Assembly: GCF_950100655.1 (NCBI RefSeq)
Contig: NZ_CATNLY010000051.1
Location: forward strand, 1-64,000
Length of the DNA: 64,000 nt
Source: Pleomorphomonas sp. T1.2MG-36
GTDB taxonomy: Bacteria; Pseudomonadota; Alphaproteobacteria; Rhizobiales; Pleomorphomonadaceae
Direction: 5' to 3'
In this document: positions 51,324-61,339 of the stretch, piece by piece
How positions within the stretch are numbered: the stretch's first letter is position 1
Layout: each line of letters starts with the position of its first letter
The notes under the pieces: model-generated
What the model saw: the letters and a program-made list of their open reading frames with translations, nothing else
Database searches by the model: none
What the model was told of the DNA's origin: nothing
Made by a program: the position numbers and the translations under genes

Positions 51324-52112
51324 TCAGGCCTTCTTGAGCGTGGCGAGAAGCTGGGCGTGGATCGCCTCGTTGCCGGCCACCAGCGTGCGGGAGGCGTGCA
51401 TGTCGTCCTTGCCGGCCTTGTCGGTGACGAAGCCGCCGGCCTCCTTGATCATCAGCCAGCCGGCCGAGGTATCCCACGGATTGAGGTCGTCTTCCCAGAA
51501 GCCGTCCAGCTTGCCGGCGGCGACGTAGCAGAGGTCGAGGGCGGCCGAGCCGAGGCGGCGGATGCCGGCGCAATTGGCCATCACCTGCCGGAGCTCATTG
51601 AGATAACGGGGGTGATTGCCGCGGCCGAGATGCGGCACGCCGGTGCCGATCACGCAGTCGGGCATTTCGCGGCGGGCGGAAACGCGCAGGCGGCGATCGT
51701 TGACGAAGGCGCCGGCGCCGCGCTCGGCGGTGTAGAGCTCGTCGGTGGCCGGGTTGAAGACGACACCGGCGATCGGCACGCCATTGCGCTCCAGCGACAG
51801 TGAGATGGAGAAGATCGGAATGGAGTGCAGGAAGTTGGCCGTTCCGTCGAGCGGATCGACCACCCAGCGGTGGTGCTCGTCCTCGCCGGCCACCTCGCCG
51901 CGTTCTTCCATCAGGAAGCCGTAGGTGGGACGAACCCGCTTCAGTTCCTCATAGAGCACCTGCTCAGAACGCTTGTCGGCGGCCGAGACGAAATCGCCGG
52001 GGCCTTTCATCGACACCTGCAGATTCTCGACCTCGCCGAAATCGCGCGAAAGGCCTCGCCCGGCCTTGCGGACGGCCTGGACCATGACGTTGAGGAGGGC
52101 GGAACGAGCCAT
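51324..52112 (-). CDS. suhB: Inositol-1-monophosphatase family protein SuhB
   Basis: This 262-residue IMPase has FLMEERG (first metal motif, Glu69/70), WVVDPLDGTANFLHSIP (Asp86-Pro-Leu-Asp89-Gly-Thr) and the C-terminal LNPWDTSAGWLMIKEAGG. The TANFLH and WDTSAG variants identify the SuhB/inositol monophosphatase branch. The ATG at 52112 (MARSALLNVM) follows a run of GGAT and fits orthologues. A frame to 52157 adds 15 unmatched residues. It is cytoplasmic. In E. coli SuhB is also part of the rRNA antitermination complex, though whether that applies here is unknown. It heads the suhB-motA-like-ompA-like cluster. Confidence 0.92.
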   Translation of the reverse strand: MARSALLNVMVQAVRKAGRGLSRDFGEVENLQVSMKGPGDFVSAADKRSEQVLYEELKRVRPTYGFLMEERGEVAGEDEHHRWVVDPLDGTANFLHSIPIFSISLSLERNGVPIAGVVFNPATDELYTAERGAGAFVNDRRLRVSARREMPDCVIGTGVPHLGRGNHPRYLNELRQVMANCAGIRRLGSAALDLCYVAAGKLDGFWEDDLNPWDTSAGWLMIKEAGGFVTDKAGKDDMHASRTLVAGNEAIHAQLLATLKKA

Positions 52113-52173
52113 TTTCGGGGGATCCTTCAGGAAAAACGCTGGCTGCGTAGCCATCACAAACGGCCGCCGAGCG

Positions 52174-52223
52174 CAAGCCCTAACCGGGCATTCGCTTAAA
52201 AGCGATCGCCCGGTTAGGGCTTG
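52174..52223 (-). terminator. Long inverted repeat between suhB and the GNAT gene
   Basis: Perfect 16-base arms (52174-52189 and 52208-52223) enclose a smaller hairpin TCGCTT/AAGCGA. It could end the GNAT transcript or be a cruciform-forming element. It lies 60-110 bp upstream of suhB and 190 bp beyond the GNAT stop. Confidence 0.6.
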
Positions 52224-52284
52224 TTTGTTGTCTGCCTCCTTCGACGGCGGGCGTCCGGCCCTTATGATTCCGCTCCGCTAGACG

Positions 52285-52311
52285 CCTTCGAGACGCTTCG
52301 TGTCTCGAAGG
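52285..52311. other. Hairpin CCTTCGAGAC/GTCTCGAAGG
   Basis: Ten-base perfect arms with a 7-base loop, in the gap downstream of the GNAT gene. It abuts an inverted partial copy of the repeat found at 54851-55001. Confidence 0.55.
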
Positions 52312-52372
52312 CCGCTCCGCGCGGCGCCGCTTGGCGCCGGAAAGTGGAGTGTCGCATCAGTCGCCGGCGAGC
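52311..52372 (-). repeat. Repeat family B, partial inverted copy
   Basis: GCTCCGCGCGGCGCCGCTTG followed by GCGCCGGAAAGTGG and then CAGTCGCCGGCG reproduces, in reverse complement, the core of the tandem repeats at 54851-55001. Spacing of the two parts is similar, so it is a diverged copy of the same element. Confidence 0.7.
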
Positions 52373-52415
52373 ATTGGGTGCCGGAGGCCGCCGATGGCGG
52401 CGTCCGGCTGGTTGG

Positions 52416-52868
52416 TCAGCGCGTCAGGCGCATGTGGGCGTTCTCGAACGGCTGGCCTTCGTCGTCCTCGGCTCGGCGGGACTGCTCAATGAAGCCCAGG
52501 CTTCTGTAGAAGCCGAAGGCTTGGGCGTTGCCCGTGTAGACCTCAAGTTCGAGTTCGCCCTTCAGAGCCAGCGCGTGGGCGACCAGGGCTCGCCCGATGC
52601 CGAGGCCTTGACGGTCAGGCGCGACGAAGAGCCCGCCGATGAAGGTGTCGAGCAGGCTGATGAAGCCGACGGGAGCGCCGTCAAGAGAGGCCACCCAGGT
52701 CTCGGCGTTGGGAAGATACTTTTGCTCGATGAGGATGCGCTGCTCGCTGAGGCGCTGTTCGCCGATGAAGGCGTGCGCCAGACGGGAAGCCTCGAACCAG
52801 ATGGCCGAGAGCGCGTGGAGATCCTTGGCCTCGTCATAGGCGCGGATCGACAGATTTTCGATTTTCAT
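52416..52868 (-). CDS. GNAT-family N-acetyltransferase
   Basis: This 150-residue protein is a single GNAT domain. The acetyl-CoA-binding segment VAPDRQGLGIGRALVAHAL (about 82-100; R/Q-x-x-G-x-G/A) is clear, and the last strand-helix is VYTGNAQAFGFYRSLGFIEQ. The N-terminal half is that of the YjaB/PhnO-like group. The substrate is unknown. It is isolated, with the Sel1-repeat gene upstream in the same direction after 154 bp and a complex repeat-rich region downstream. Confidence 0.9.
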   Translation of the reverse strand: MKIENLSIRAYDEAKDLHALSAIWFEASRLAHAFIGEQRLSEQRILIEQKYLPNAETWVASLDGAPVGFISLLDTFIGGLFVAPDRQGLGIGRALVAHALALKGELELEVYTGNAQAFGFYRSLGFIEQSRRAEDDEGQPFENAHMRLTR

Positions 52869-53022
52869 GATGTATCCAGAGAAAATGCAACAAAGACAGC
52901 GCCGACGCGGGCGCTACGAAAACCGCCTTCGGCGGGTTCAATTGAAGTCTCTGCGCATAAATCTCCTTCTGCTGGGGACAGACATACAACAGGCGTCCGT
53001 CCGCTTCAACGATCGCTCGCCG

Positions 53023-54021
53023 TCAGTTTCCGGCATCGACGCCGGGCAGGGCCGGCGGCTTCTCGGCGGTCTTCTGCGCCTCGGGCGCCAGCGTCTGTTC
53101 GAGCCAGTCGTCGACGAGGCCGGCCGCCTTGGCATAGCCGTACCAGTGGCGGGCGGCGTCGAGGTCGCGCGGCAGGCCTTCGCCGACCGCGTACAGGCGG
53201 GCAAGACGGCTCTGGGCGACCGGGTTGCCCGCTTCGGCCGCTACCTTGAACCAGGCGGCGGCGATTTTCTGGTCGCGGACGACGCCGGTGCCGTTGAACA
53301 TCATGATGGCGTATTCGACCTGGGCGGCAAGGTGGCCGGCGCGGGCCGCTTCGCCCATCAGCCGGGCGGCTTCCGTCTCGTTCTTCTCCACGCCCTGGCC
53401 CTCGCGGTAGAGGGCGGCCAGCGCGTAGATGGCGTCGATGTTGCCCTCGTCGGCGGCCGCCTTGAACAGGGCGGCGGCGCGGGCGTAGTCGAGGATGCCC
53501 GACGACGGATCGATGCACAGCAGGCCGAGCCAGTAGTTGGCCTCGACGACGCCCTTGCCGAGCGCTTCCTCCAGGTAGGTCGCCGCCTTTTTCTTGTCGA
53601 CCGGCATGCCGACGCCGAGCGCGGCGAGGTTGGCGAGCTCGACGAGCGCCTGCGGATCGCCGTTCCTGGCCGCGAGCTGGTACCAGATGACCGCTTCGTC
53701 GGGCTTTTTCGGCAGTCCCAGGCCGTTGGCGTAGAGGTAGCCGATCAGGCTCTGCGCCTTGGCGTCGCCGAGCTTGGCGCGCTCGACGGCGATCTCGAAC
53801 GCGGTGAGGTAGAAGCCGCGCTGGAAAGCGCCGAAGGCATAGTCGATCTTGTCGCTGTCGGGCAGCGAGGCGAGCAGGTCCGGAACCGCCGACGCGGCGT
53901 TGGCCGCCGCCAGAGGTTTCGGCGGGGTCGGCGCGGACTCGACGGCGCCTGCCGGTCCGGCGAGAAGAGCGAGGCCGAACACGGCGGCAAGGCAGGCAGC
54001 GCGGACTTCGGGCATCGGCAT
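53023..54021 (-). CDS. Secreted Sel1-repeat protein
   Basis: This 332-residue protein has a Sec signal peptide (1-26, ending AGPAGA) and a short linker. At least six Sel1/TPR-like repeats of about 36 residues follow (for example AKAQSLIGYLYANGLGLPKK, DAIYALAALYREGQGVEKNE and PVAQSRLARLYAVGEGLPRD). Such repeats form a curved solenoid for protein-protein contact, often in the periplasm. The C-terminal tail is proline-rich. The ATG at 54021 is chosen because the signal peptide begins there; upstream codons are arginine-rich. It follows the ThiE-like gene by 65 bp. Confidence 0.88.
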   Translation of the reverse strand: MPMPEVRAACLAAVFGLALLAGPAGAVESAPTPPKPLAAANAASAVPDLLASLPDSDKIDYAFGAFQRGFYLTAFEIAVERAKLGDAKAQSLIGYLYANGLGLPKKPDEAVIWYQLAARNGDPQALVELANLAALGVGMPVDKKKAATYLEEALGKGVVEANYWLGLLCIDPSSGILDYARAAALFKAAADEGNIDAIYALAALYREGQGVEKNETEAARLMGEAARAGHLAAQVEYAIMMFNGTGVVRDQKIAAAWFKVAAEAGNPVAQSRLARLYAVGEGLPRDLDAARHWYGYAKAAGLVDDWLEQTLAPEAQKTAEKPPALPGVDAGN

Positions 54022-54086
54022 TGCGCTTCGGCTCAGATGGGAACGTGCGGCAGCGTTAGCGGCCAAGTTGGCCGGCAATGCGGCGG

Positions 54087-54731
54087 CTACTCGGTGTCGG
54101 GCAGCTCGAGCGCGACGCGATCGAGGATGGCATTGGCTTGGGCGATGGCGGCGGCCGGCCCCTCGGGGTGCTCCCAGACGGCGGCGCGGACGGCGACGAA
54201 GTCGGCGCCGGTACGGGCGCAGGCTTCGACCGATTCCATCGAACGACCGGACAGCAGCACGCAAGGCGGCTCGAACAGATCTGCCCACCAAGCGCCGAGA
54301 TCGATGGTCTTGCGGTGCGTTTCCTCGCCTTCCTCAAGGTCGAGCAGGCCGAAGAAGATGTAGTCGGCGCCCGCCTCGCCGGCCTCCATCGCCTCGTGGC
54401 GAACGCGGATGTTGCCGGCGCCGACGATGGACTTCGGCTGCAACGCCTCGATCGCCTCCTTCAGCGCCGTCTCGCCGGCTTCGATGTGAATGCCGTCGGC
54501 GCGCGCGCGGCCCATGACGCGGCTGTTGCCGAGGACCAGCGCGGCGACGTCGTGCTTCTGGGCGATCGGCACCAGCGTCTCGGCGATGGCCTGAAGGTCG
54601 TTCTCCGTCACGGGGTCGGGAGCGATCAGGAGCGAGGCAACGTCGCCGGCAGCCAGCGCCGCTTCGAGCTGGGGCGCAAGGGCGGCGACATCGACGACGC
54701 GTGGCGTGATCAGAAACAGGCGGGCGCGCAA
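54087..54731 (-). CDS. ThiE-like thiamine-phosphate synthase family protein
   Basis: This 214-residue TIM-barrel protein of the TMP-synthase/TenI family has a TTG start. It contains FLITPR at the N-terminus, ALVLGNSRVMGRARADGIHIEAG (a relaxed form of the ThiE A-D-G-V-H-L-G motif), KSIVGAGNIRVRHEAMEAGEAGADYIFFG and a C-terminal ADFVAVRAAVW. Several catalytic residues of true ThiE are not obvious, so its activity is uncertain. GGAGG lies five bases before the TTG at 54731 and decides that start. It follows pgk, where rhizobia usually have fba or this protein, behind a terminator at 54754-54779. Confidence 0.82.
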   Translation of the reverse strand: MRARLFLITPRVVDVAALAPQLEAALAAGDVASLLIAPDPVTENDLQAIAETLVPIAQKHDVAALVLGNSRVMGRARADGIHIEAGETALKEAIEALQPKSIVGAGNIRVRHEAMEAGEAGADYIFFGLLDLEEGEETHRKTIDLGAWWADLFEPPCVLLSGRSMESVEACARTGADFVAVRAAVWEHPEGPAAAIAQANAILDRVALELPDTE

Positions 54732-54753
54732 GGAAACCTCCGGCAACAAGAAA

Positions 54754-54779
54754 CCCCGTGCCCGGGAAGGGGCACGGGG
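54754..54779 (-). terminator. Rho-independent terminator after pgk
   Basis: Ten-base arms CCCCGTGCCC/GGGCACGGGG (54754-54763 and 54770-54779) with a 6-base loop. The minus strand continues TTTCTTGTT. It separates pgk from the ThiE-like gene. Confidence 0.85.
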
Positions 54780-54850
54780 CGCTTCATATCACAAAGACGT
54801 TCAACAAGAACTAGCAGTCCCAGACAGACCTCCTGAAGCCGCGTCAGCGG

Positions 54851-55001
54851 CTTCCGGCGACAAGCGGCGCCCGCGCGAAGCGCGAAAGCCAAGGCCGGAG
54901 GCCGCCGGCGACTGAGGAAGTCAAAACCACTTCCGGCGCCAAGCGGCGCCCGCGCGGAGCGCGAGAGCCAAGGTGACGGATGTCACCGCCGGCGACTGAG
55001 G
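54851..55001 (-). repeat. Repeat family B, two tandem copies
   Basis: Copy 1 (54851-54917) and copy 2 (54930-55001) both begin CTTCCGGCG, run through AAGCGGCGCCCGCGCG and GCGCGA-AGCCAAGG, and end CCGCCGGCGACTGAGG. They differ mainly in a short central part. They fill the gap between pgk and its terminator. A diverged inverted copy is at 52311-52372. Confidence 0.85.
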
Positions 55002-55002
55002 C

Positions 55003-56196
55003 TTAGCTTTCCAGCGCCTTCACGCCGGGCAGCTCCTTGCCTTCCATCCACTCGAGGAAGGCGCCGCCGGCCGTCGAGATGTAGGTGAAGGTGTCGGCAG
55101 CGCCAGCGTGGTTGAGCGCCGAGACGGTATCGCCACCACCGGCGACCGTCAGGAGCTTGCCGGCCTTGGTGGCGGCGGCGGCGTACTGGGCGGCGGCCAC
55201 GGTGGCCTTGTCGAAGGGCTCGATCTCGAAGGCGCCGAGCGGGCCGTTCCAGACCAGCGTCTTGGCCTTGTCGATGGCGGCCTTGACGGCGTCGATCGAC
55301 TTCGGACCGGCGTCGAGGATCATGGCGTCGGCCGGAACGGCGTTGACGGACACGACTTCGTTGGCGGCGCCAGCCTTGAACTCACGGGCGATGACGGCGT
55401 CGACCGGCAGCACGATCTCGCACTTGGTCTCCTTGGCCTTGGCCAGGATGCGGCGGGCGGTGTCGGCGAGGTCATGCTCGCAGAGCGACTTGCCGACGTT
55501 GATGCCCTGGGCGGCCAGGAAGGTGTTGGCCATGCCGCCACCGATCACCAGGATGTCGACCTTGGCGACGAGGTTTTCGAGCAGGTCGATCTTGGTGGAG
55601 ACCTTGGCACCGCCGACGACGGCGAGCACCGGCCGCTTCGGCGTGCCGAGGGCGGCGCCGAGGGCGGTCAGCTCGGCCTGCATGGTGCGGCCGGCATAGG
55701 CCGGAAGCTTGTGGGCGAGGCCTTCGGTGGTGGCGTGGGCCCGGTGGGCGGCCGAGAAGGCGTCGTTGACGTAGATGTCGCCGAGCTTGGCAAGAGCGTC
55801 GACCAGCGCCGGGTCGTTCTTCTCTTCGCCCTTGTAGTAGCGGGTGTTCTCAAGCAGCAGGATGTCGCCGTTCGACAGGGCGGCGATGGCCTTCTCGGCG
55901 ACGTCGCCGATGCAGTCGTCTGCGAAGGCGACGGGCTTGCCGATGGCCTTGGCCAGCGGGGCGACGATCGGCTTCAGGCTGTCCTCGGCCTTGCGCTCGC
56001 CCTTCGGGCGGCCGAAGTGGGCCAGCAGGATGACCTTGGCGCCCTTCTTGGCGAGGTCGAGAATGGTGGGGACGATACGGTCGATGCGGGTGGTGTCGGT
56101 GACGACGCCATTCTCCATCGGAACGTTCAGGTCGACGCGGACGAGGGCGCGTTTGCCGGCGACGTCGGCGTCATCAATGGTCTTGAAGCTGCTCAT
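55003..56196 (-). CDS. pgk: Phosphoglycerate kinase
   Basis: This 397-residue enzyme moves the phosphate of 1,3-bisphosphoglycerate to ADP. The N-terminal [47 protein letters not shown] (hinge) and the C-terminal [16 protein letters not shown] are all present, and the length is normal. It follows gap by 156 bp and tkt further upstream on the same strand, the tkt-gap-pgk order common in alphaproteobacteria. The stop codon is directly followed by repeat family B and then a terminator. Confidence 0.98.
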   Translation of the reverse strand: MSSFKTIDDADVAGKRALVRVDLNVPMENGVVTDTTRIDRIVPTILDLAKKGAKVILLAHFGRPKGERKAEDSLKPIVAPLAKAIGKPVAFADDCIGDVAEKAIAALSNGDILLLENTRYYKGEEKNDPALVDALAKLGDIYVNDAFSAAHRAHATTEGLAHKLPAYAGRTMQAELTALGAALGTPKRPVLAVVGGAKVSTKIDLLENLVAKVDILVIGGGMANTFLAAQGINVGKSLCEHDLADTARRILAKAKETKCEIVLPVDAVIAREFKAGAANEVVSVNAVPADAMILDAGPKSIDAVKAAIDKAKTLVWNGPLGAFEIEPFDKATVAAAQYAAAATKAGKLLTVAGGGDTVSALNHAGAADTFTYISTAGGAFLEWMEGKELPGVKALES

Positions 56197-56352
56197 GGGG
56201 TGGTCCTCGCTTCGTGCGCCGCCACTCCGGTGTGCGCGGGGTCGCGCTTGCGGTGGATGGCGGTCGGCCGCGGTAAGAGCGGTCGAGCCCGCCTCCGGTC
56301 AGACCCCATGACGGGGTCCTCCAGAGAGCGGGCTCGGCCTTGTCGGTTTAGA

Positions 56353-57363
<1,011 letters not shown>

Positions 57364-57510
57364 TGTCTGTCTCCTGATGCTGAGGCGGGCGTCTTCAGGC
57401 CCGATCCTCGTTTGGAACGGAGGACGGCCGGCGCTTCCGGACCTTTCCCCCAACTTTCCTCACCCGGTGGGAAAGACGGGAGAGCCCGCCGTTCCCATCG
57501 GGCAATGCCG

Positions 57511-59496
57511 TCAACCCAACTTGACCGAGGCGAGCTCGGCGATGCGGCTCGCGGAGATGCCGAACTTCTCGTAGAGCAGCTCGATCGGAGCGGAGGCGCC
57601 GAAGCCGGTCATGCCGACGAAGATGCCGTCCGAACCGATGATCTCGTCCCAGCCCATGCGAAGGGCGGCTTCGACACCGACCTTCACCTTGGCGCCACCG
57701 ATGACCTCGGCGCGGTAGGCATCGGACTGAGCGCGGAAGTTCTCGAAGCTGGGCACCGAGACGACGCGGGTCGGGTGGCCGGCGGCGTCGAGCAGCTTCT
57801 TGGCGTCGAGGGCGATGGCGACCTCGGAGCCGGTGGCGAAGATCGACACTTCCGCCCGACCCTCGGCCGCGGCGACTTCATAGGCGCCCTTGGCGACCTT
57901 GTTGTCGGCGCTGACCTCGAAGCGGACCGCCGGCAGGTTCTGGCGCGACAGCGCCAGCGTCGTCGGGCCCTTCTTGTGGGTGAGCGCGAACTCCCAGGCT
58001 TCGGCCGTCTCGTAGGCGTCGGCCGGGCGGATCACCGTCATGTTCGGGATGGCGCGCAGCGAGGCCAGATGCTCGATCGGCTGGTGCGTCGGGCCGTCCT
58101 CGCCGAGACCGATGGAGTCATGGGTCATGACGTAGACGACGCGCTGGTGCATCAGGGCCGACAGGCGCATGGCCGGACGGGCGTAGTCGGAGAACACCAG
58201 GAAGGTGCCGCCGTAAGGGATGAAGCCGCCGTGCAGAGCGATGCCATTCATGGCGGCGCTCATGCCGAACTCGCGGATGCCGTAGTGGATGTAGCTGCCC
58301 TTATAGTCGGGCGCCTTCACCGCTTCCTGGCCCTTGGTCTTGGTCAGGTTGGAGCCGGTGAGGTCGGCCGAGCCGCCGGCCATCTCGGGGATGGAACCGT
58401 TGACGACTTCGAGGGCCATCTCGGAGGCCTTGCGCGAGGCGACCTTCGGCAGTTCGGCAACCAGCTTGGCCTTGTAGGCAGCCAGGGCGTCGAAGAAGGC
58501 GGTCGGCAGGTCGCCGTTGATGCGGCGATCGAACTCGGCGCGCGTCTTGGCGTCGAGGGCGTTGTAGCGGGCGGTCCAGGCGTCGCGGTCCTTGGCGGCA
58601 CGCTTGCCGGCGGCGCGCCAGTCGGCGAGGATGTTCGCCGGAACCTCGAAGGGCGCGTAGGGCCAGCCGAGCTTCTCGCGGGCGCCGGCGATTTCGGCGG
58701 CACCGAGCGGAGCGCCGTGGACGGCGTGGGTGCCGGCCTTGGTGGGCGCGCCGAAGCCGATGGTCGTCTTGGCGGCGATCAGCACCGGCTTGTCGGACGT
58801 CTTGGCGCGCTCGAGGGCGGCGAGGATCGCCACGGGATCATGGCCGTCGACGGCCTCGGTGTTCCAGCCGGCGGCGCGGAAGCGGGCCGGGATGTCGCCG
58901 CTCTCGGAAACCGAGATGGGTCCATCGATTGAAATACCGTTGTCGTCCCAGATCAGCACGAGCTTGTTGAGCTTGAGGTGGCCGGCCAGCGAGATCGCCT
59001 CGTGGCTGATGCCCTCCATCAGGCAGCCGTCACCGGCCAGCACGTAGGTGCGGTGGTCGACGAGGTCGTCGCCGAACTGGGCGTTCAGCATGCGCTCGGC
59101 AAGCGCGAAGCCGACCGACATGGCAAGGCCCTGGCCGAGCGGACCGGTGGTGGTCTCGATGCCCTGGGCGTAGCCGTATTCCGGGTGGCCGGCGCACTTG
59201 GAGCCCCACTGCCGGAAGGTCTTGAGGTCGTCCATGCTGATGTCCTCGACACCGATCAGGTGGAGGACGGAGTAGAGCAGCATGGAGCCATGGCCGGCCG
59301 ACAGGATGAAGCGGTCGCGGTCGGGCCAGGTGGGAGCGGCGGCGTCGAACTTCATGACGTCGCCGAAAAGAACAGTGGCGATGTCCGCGGTGCCCATGGG
59401 CATGCCGGGGTGGCCGGACTTGGCCTTTTCGACAGCATCCATCGCAAGCGCGCGGATGGCGTTGGCCATATTCTTGTACCGGGCAGAGTCAGTCAT
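57511..59496 (-). CDS. tkt: Transketolase, single-chain
   Basis: This 661-residue full-length TPP enzyme transfers two-carbon units in the pentose phosphate pathway. The TPP-binding [15 protein letters not shown] (G-D-G...), [33 protein letters not shown] and the C-terminal [15 protein letters not shown] are present. It differs from the split enzyme at 2-637, so the genome has at least two transketolases. The ATG at 59496 is chosen by homology ([20 protein letters not shown]). It heads the tkt-gap-pgk set. Confidence 0.98.
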   Translation of the reverse strand: MTDSARYKNMANAIRALAMDAVEKAKSGHPGMPMGTADIATVLFGDVMKFDAAAPTWPDRDRFILSAGHGSMLLYSVLHLIGVEDISMDDLKTFRQWGSKCAGHPEYGYAQGIETTTGPLGQGLAMSVGFALAERMLNAQFGDDLVDHRTYVLAGDGCLMEGISHEAISLAGHLKLNKLVLIWDDNGISIDGPISVSESGDIPARFRAAGWNTEAVDGHDPVAILAALERAKTSDKPVLIAAKTTIGFGAPTKAGTHAVHGAPLGAAEIAGAREKLGWPYAPFEVPANILADWRAAGKRAAKDRDAWTARYNALDAKTRAEFDRRINGDLPTAFFDALAAYKAKLVAELPKVASRKASEMALEVVNGSIPEMAGGSADLTGSNLTKTKGQEAVKAPDYKGSYIHYGIREFGMSAAMNGIALHGGFIPYGGTFLVFSDYARPAMRLSALMHQRVVYVMTHDSIGLGEDGPTHQPIEHLASLRAIPNMTVIRPADAYETAEAWEFALTHKKGPTTLALSRQNLPAVRFEVSADNKVAKGAYEVAAAEGRAEVSIFATGSEVAIALDAKKLLDAAGHPTRVVSVPSFENFRAQSDAYRAEVIGGAKVKVGVEAALRMGWDEIIGSDGIFVGMTGFGASAPIELLYEKFGISASRIAELASVKLG

Positions 59497-59930
59497 TGTT
59501 ATTTCCTGACAGGATTTGGCCGGAAAACTCCTTGGGCAAGCCAAACGACGGACAAATACGTATCTTCCGGCAGATACGACGCGCCATTACGTCTTTCGGC
59601 TAAAGCGGCCGATCAATAGCAGGGCGGTATCATCTGTCAATGACAACAGGCCCCAGCCAAAGCGCTCGCGGGCCAAAAAAGGGGAAAGCTGGTATTTTCC
59701 CAGATCGCACCCCCAACGGACCGTTGTCACGTCTTTATCTTTGTGGCAACCAGACCTGAGACACCGTCTTGAAATCCGACTTCAGCGGCCGTCTGGCATG
59801 GCTTTCACCCGCTCCGGTTCTCGCAAGCCCTGCCAGTCGATCTCGGAACGCGATTTCAGAACGATCTCTGACAAGCGATGAGTTCTCCGGCCGATCTTCT
59901 GTCGACCCGGTGGAGCATCCGGAGGCGGTC
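59497..59930. other. Divergent region between tkt and the DUF4164 gene
   Basis: About 430 bases without a supportable gene. It should hold the promoters of tkt (leftward) and DUF4164-zapA (rightward). I see no clear repeat, RNA or named operator. Confidence 0.5.
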
Positions 59931-60212
59931 ATGGCCGGAGTTGCGTCTTTGGACGCGGCCTTTGAAAGGCTCGACCAGGCATTGGGGCGCCTGGAACTTG
60001 CGGTGGAGCGGCGGCTAGCCGGCGAGCGCACCATTTCCGGTCTCGAGGACGAGTTGTTCCGTCTCGGGGAGGATCGGTCGCGTCTGGCCGGCGACCTCGA
60101 CGACGCACTGGCCAAGGCCGGTCGCCTCGAGGACGCCAATCGCGAAGTGTCGCGCCGCCTTGTCGCCGCCATGGAGTCGATCCGCTCCGTTCTCGATACC
60201 CACGGAGGCTGA
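59931..60212 (+). CDS. DUF4164 coiled-coil protein
   Basis: This 93-residue protein is predicted to be one long amphipathic helix (FERLDQALGRLELAVERRLA, then ELFRLGEDRSRLAGDLDDAL). DUF4164 members are found next to zapA in alphaproteobacteria, and a role in division is plausible but unproven. The ATG at 59931 has GGAGG six bases upstream. It ends four bases before the zapA start, so the two are translationally linked. An upstream frame to 59769 is not conserved. Confidence 0.85.
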   Translation: MAGVASLDAAFERLDQALGRLELAVERRLAGERTISGLEDELFRLGEDRSRLAGDLDDALAKAGRLEDANREVSRRLVAAMESIRSVLDTHGG

Positions 60213-60216
60213 TCTC

Positions 60217-60570
60217 TTGAGCCAGGTGACGGTGACGATTGCCGGCAAGACCTACCGCATGGCCTGCGACGACGGCCAGGAGGAGCATCTCTACGGGCTC
60301 GCCAGCCGTCTCGACGCTATCATCAACGAGATCCGTGGCGTGTTCGGGGAAATCGGCGACCAGCGGCTGACCGTGATGAGCGCCATCACCGTGCTCGACC
60401 AGCTGTCGGAGACCGAACGGCGCCTCAAGGGGCTTGAGGCAGAGGTGCGCTCGTTGCGCGAGAGCCGCGACGCGCTGCTCGAACGACAGGGCGAGGTGGA
60501 GCGCCGCCTTGCCGAGAAGGTGGTCGAGGTCGCCGCCCGCATCGAGGCCGCTGCCGAAAAGATGGTATGA
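60217..60570 (+). CDS. zapA: Cell division protein ZapA
   Basis: This 117-residue protein has the ZapA globular domain (VTVTIAGKTYRMACDDGQEE, about 4-23, with YGLASRLDAIINEI) followed by a coiled coil. ZapA crosslinks FtsZ filaments at the division ring. A TTG start at 60217 is chosen: GGAGG lies eight bases upstream and the beta-strand VTVTIAG begins three residues later, as in orthologues. No ATG fits. The order zapA - small gene - 6S RNA - 5-formyl-THF cyclo-ligase is the classic proteobacterial neighbourhood. Confidence 0.9.
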   Translation: MSQVTVTIAGKTYRMACDDGQEEHLYGLASRLDAIINEIRGVFGEIGDQRLTVMSAITVLDQLSETERRLKGLEAEVRSLRESRDALLERQGEVERRLAEKVVEVAARIEAAAEKMV

Positions 60571-60725
60571 GCGGAAGTCTGCGGCCCGACCTATCGCCGG
60601 GGGGATATCGGCTTTCGTCTACTGGTGGCAGAGACGAAATAGAGGCACCCTATTCATTGGAATGGCTTGGCATTTCCCCCGGGGCTCCATGCAGATGATG
60701 CAGGGCTGATGCGGCGAAAGCACCG

Positions 60726-60753
60726 TTGCCTCGCTACGGATAATTCCATATAT
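60726..60753 (+). promoter_or_regulatory. Promoter of the small membrane protein gene
   Basis: TTGCCT (60726-60731), 16 bases, ATATAT (60748-60753). The start would be near 60760, 25 bases before the ATG at 60785. Confidence 0.45.
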
Positions 60754-60784
60754 GGGGCGCGACAGGATTTTTCGGAGGACTTTC

Positions 60785-60976
60785 ATGGCCAGTCACGAGT
60801 CGGCAGCAGAAGATCGGGGCATCAGCGCCTGGAAGATGCTGGTGGCGATGGTCGTGCTCCTCCTGGTCGGCATCGGAGCGGTGGCGCTGTTCGGCTACCC
60901 CGCTCTCATCGTGATTGCCCTGGCGGGAACGGCCGCAGCACTCATCATGCTGGTGGCCATCTCCGCCGGTCGGTAA
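60785..60976 (+). CDS. 63-residue membrane protein between zapA and 6S RNA
   Basis: A short hydrophilic N-terminus (MASHESAAEDRG) is followed by two membrane helices (about 17-36 and 38-60) joined by a tight turn (FGYP). The ATG at 60785 has GGAGG six bases upstream and its own promoter, so it is probably a real gene despite its size. I do not recognise the family. It could be a membrane-associated regulator of the division apparatus, but nothing shows this. Confidence 0.6.
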   Translation: MASHESAAEDRGISAWKMLVAMVVLLLVGIGAVALFGYPALIVIALAGTAAALIMLVAISAGR

Positions 60977-61094
60977 CGGCTACTGCGATCCGCGCAGCGA
61001 CTGGGGCGGTGGGCTTTCCTGCCGCCCCTTCTTTTTGCCCGAAGCTATCTTGTTGCCCGAAGCTATCTTGACGTTTTTTGTCGACGTTAGGCTC

Positions 61095-61123
61095 TTTGCC
61101 GGATCGCCGGTCTCGCCTATATA
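61095..61123 (+). promoter_or_regulatory. Promoter of 6S RNA
   Basis: TTTGCC (61095-61100), a 17-base spacer, TATATA (61118-61123). A start near 61130 agrees with the 5' end of the closing stem of the 6S RNA. Confidence 0.6.
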
Positions 61124-61127
61124 GGGG

Positions 61128-61296
61128 AGGTGGCGTAGCTGCGCTTCTCGTTAGGAATCAATATCCCCGGGGCCTTAATGATCCTGAAGGGAGCTGTCCC
61201 CGCCCAAACCCCTGGGTTTGGGCACACGGCGCCCACCTACGTTGTAGGTTTCCCGGGATCACACTTCCGACGGTCGTTCGCGGGCGCCACACCCTC
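61128..61296 (+). ncRNA. ssrS: 6S RNA
   Basis: About 170 bases just upstream of the 5-formyl-THF cyclo-ligase gene, the conserved place of 6S RNA in proteobacteria. The ends pair: GGTGGCG (61129-61135) with CGCCACACC (61285-61293). Interior complementary pieces (CCCGGG, GCGCCCACCTACG and others) give a long irregular rod with a central open region, as expected. It has its own promoter (61095-61123), and a T-run (61297-61300) follows. 6S RNA binds the housekeeping RNA polymerase and damps transcription in stationary phase. Recognition is by position and fold, not by a covariance search. Confidence 0.75.
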
Positions 61297-61339
61297 TTTT
61301 CGACCGGCTTCGGCTTTTCAGAGTTCCCGGAGGCGTGCC

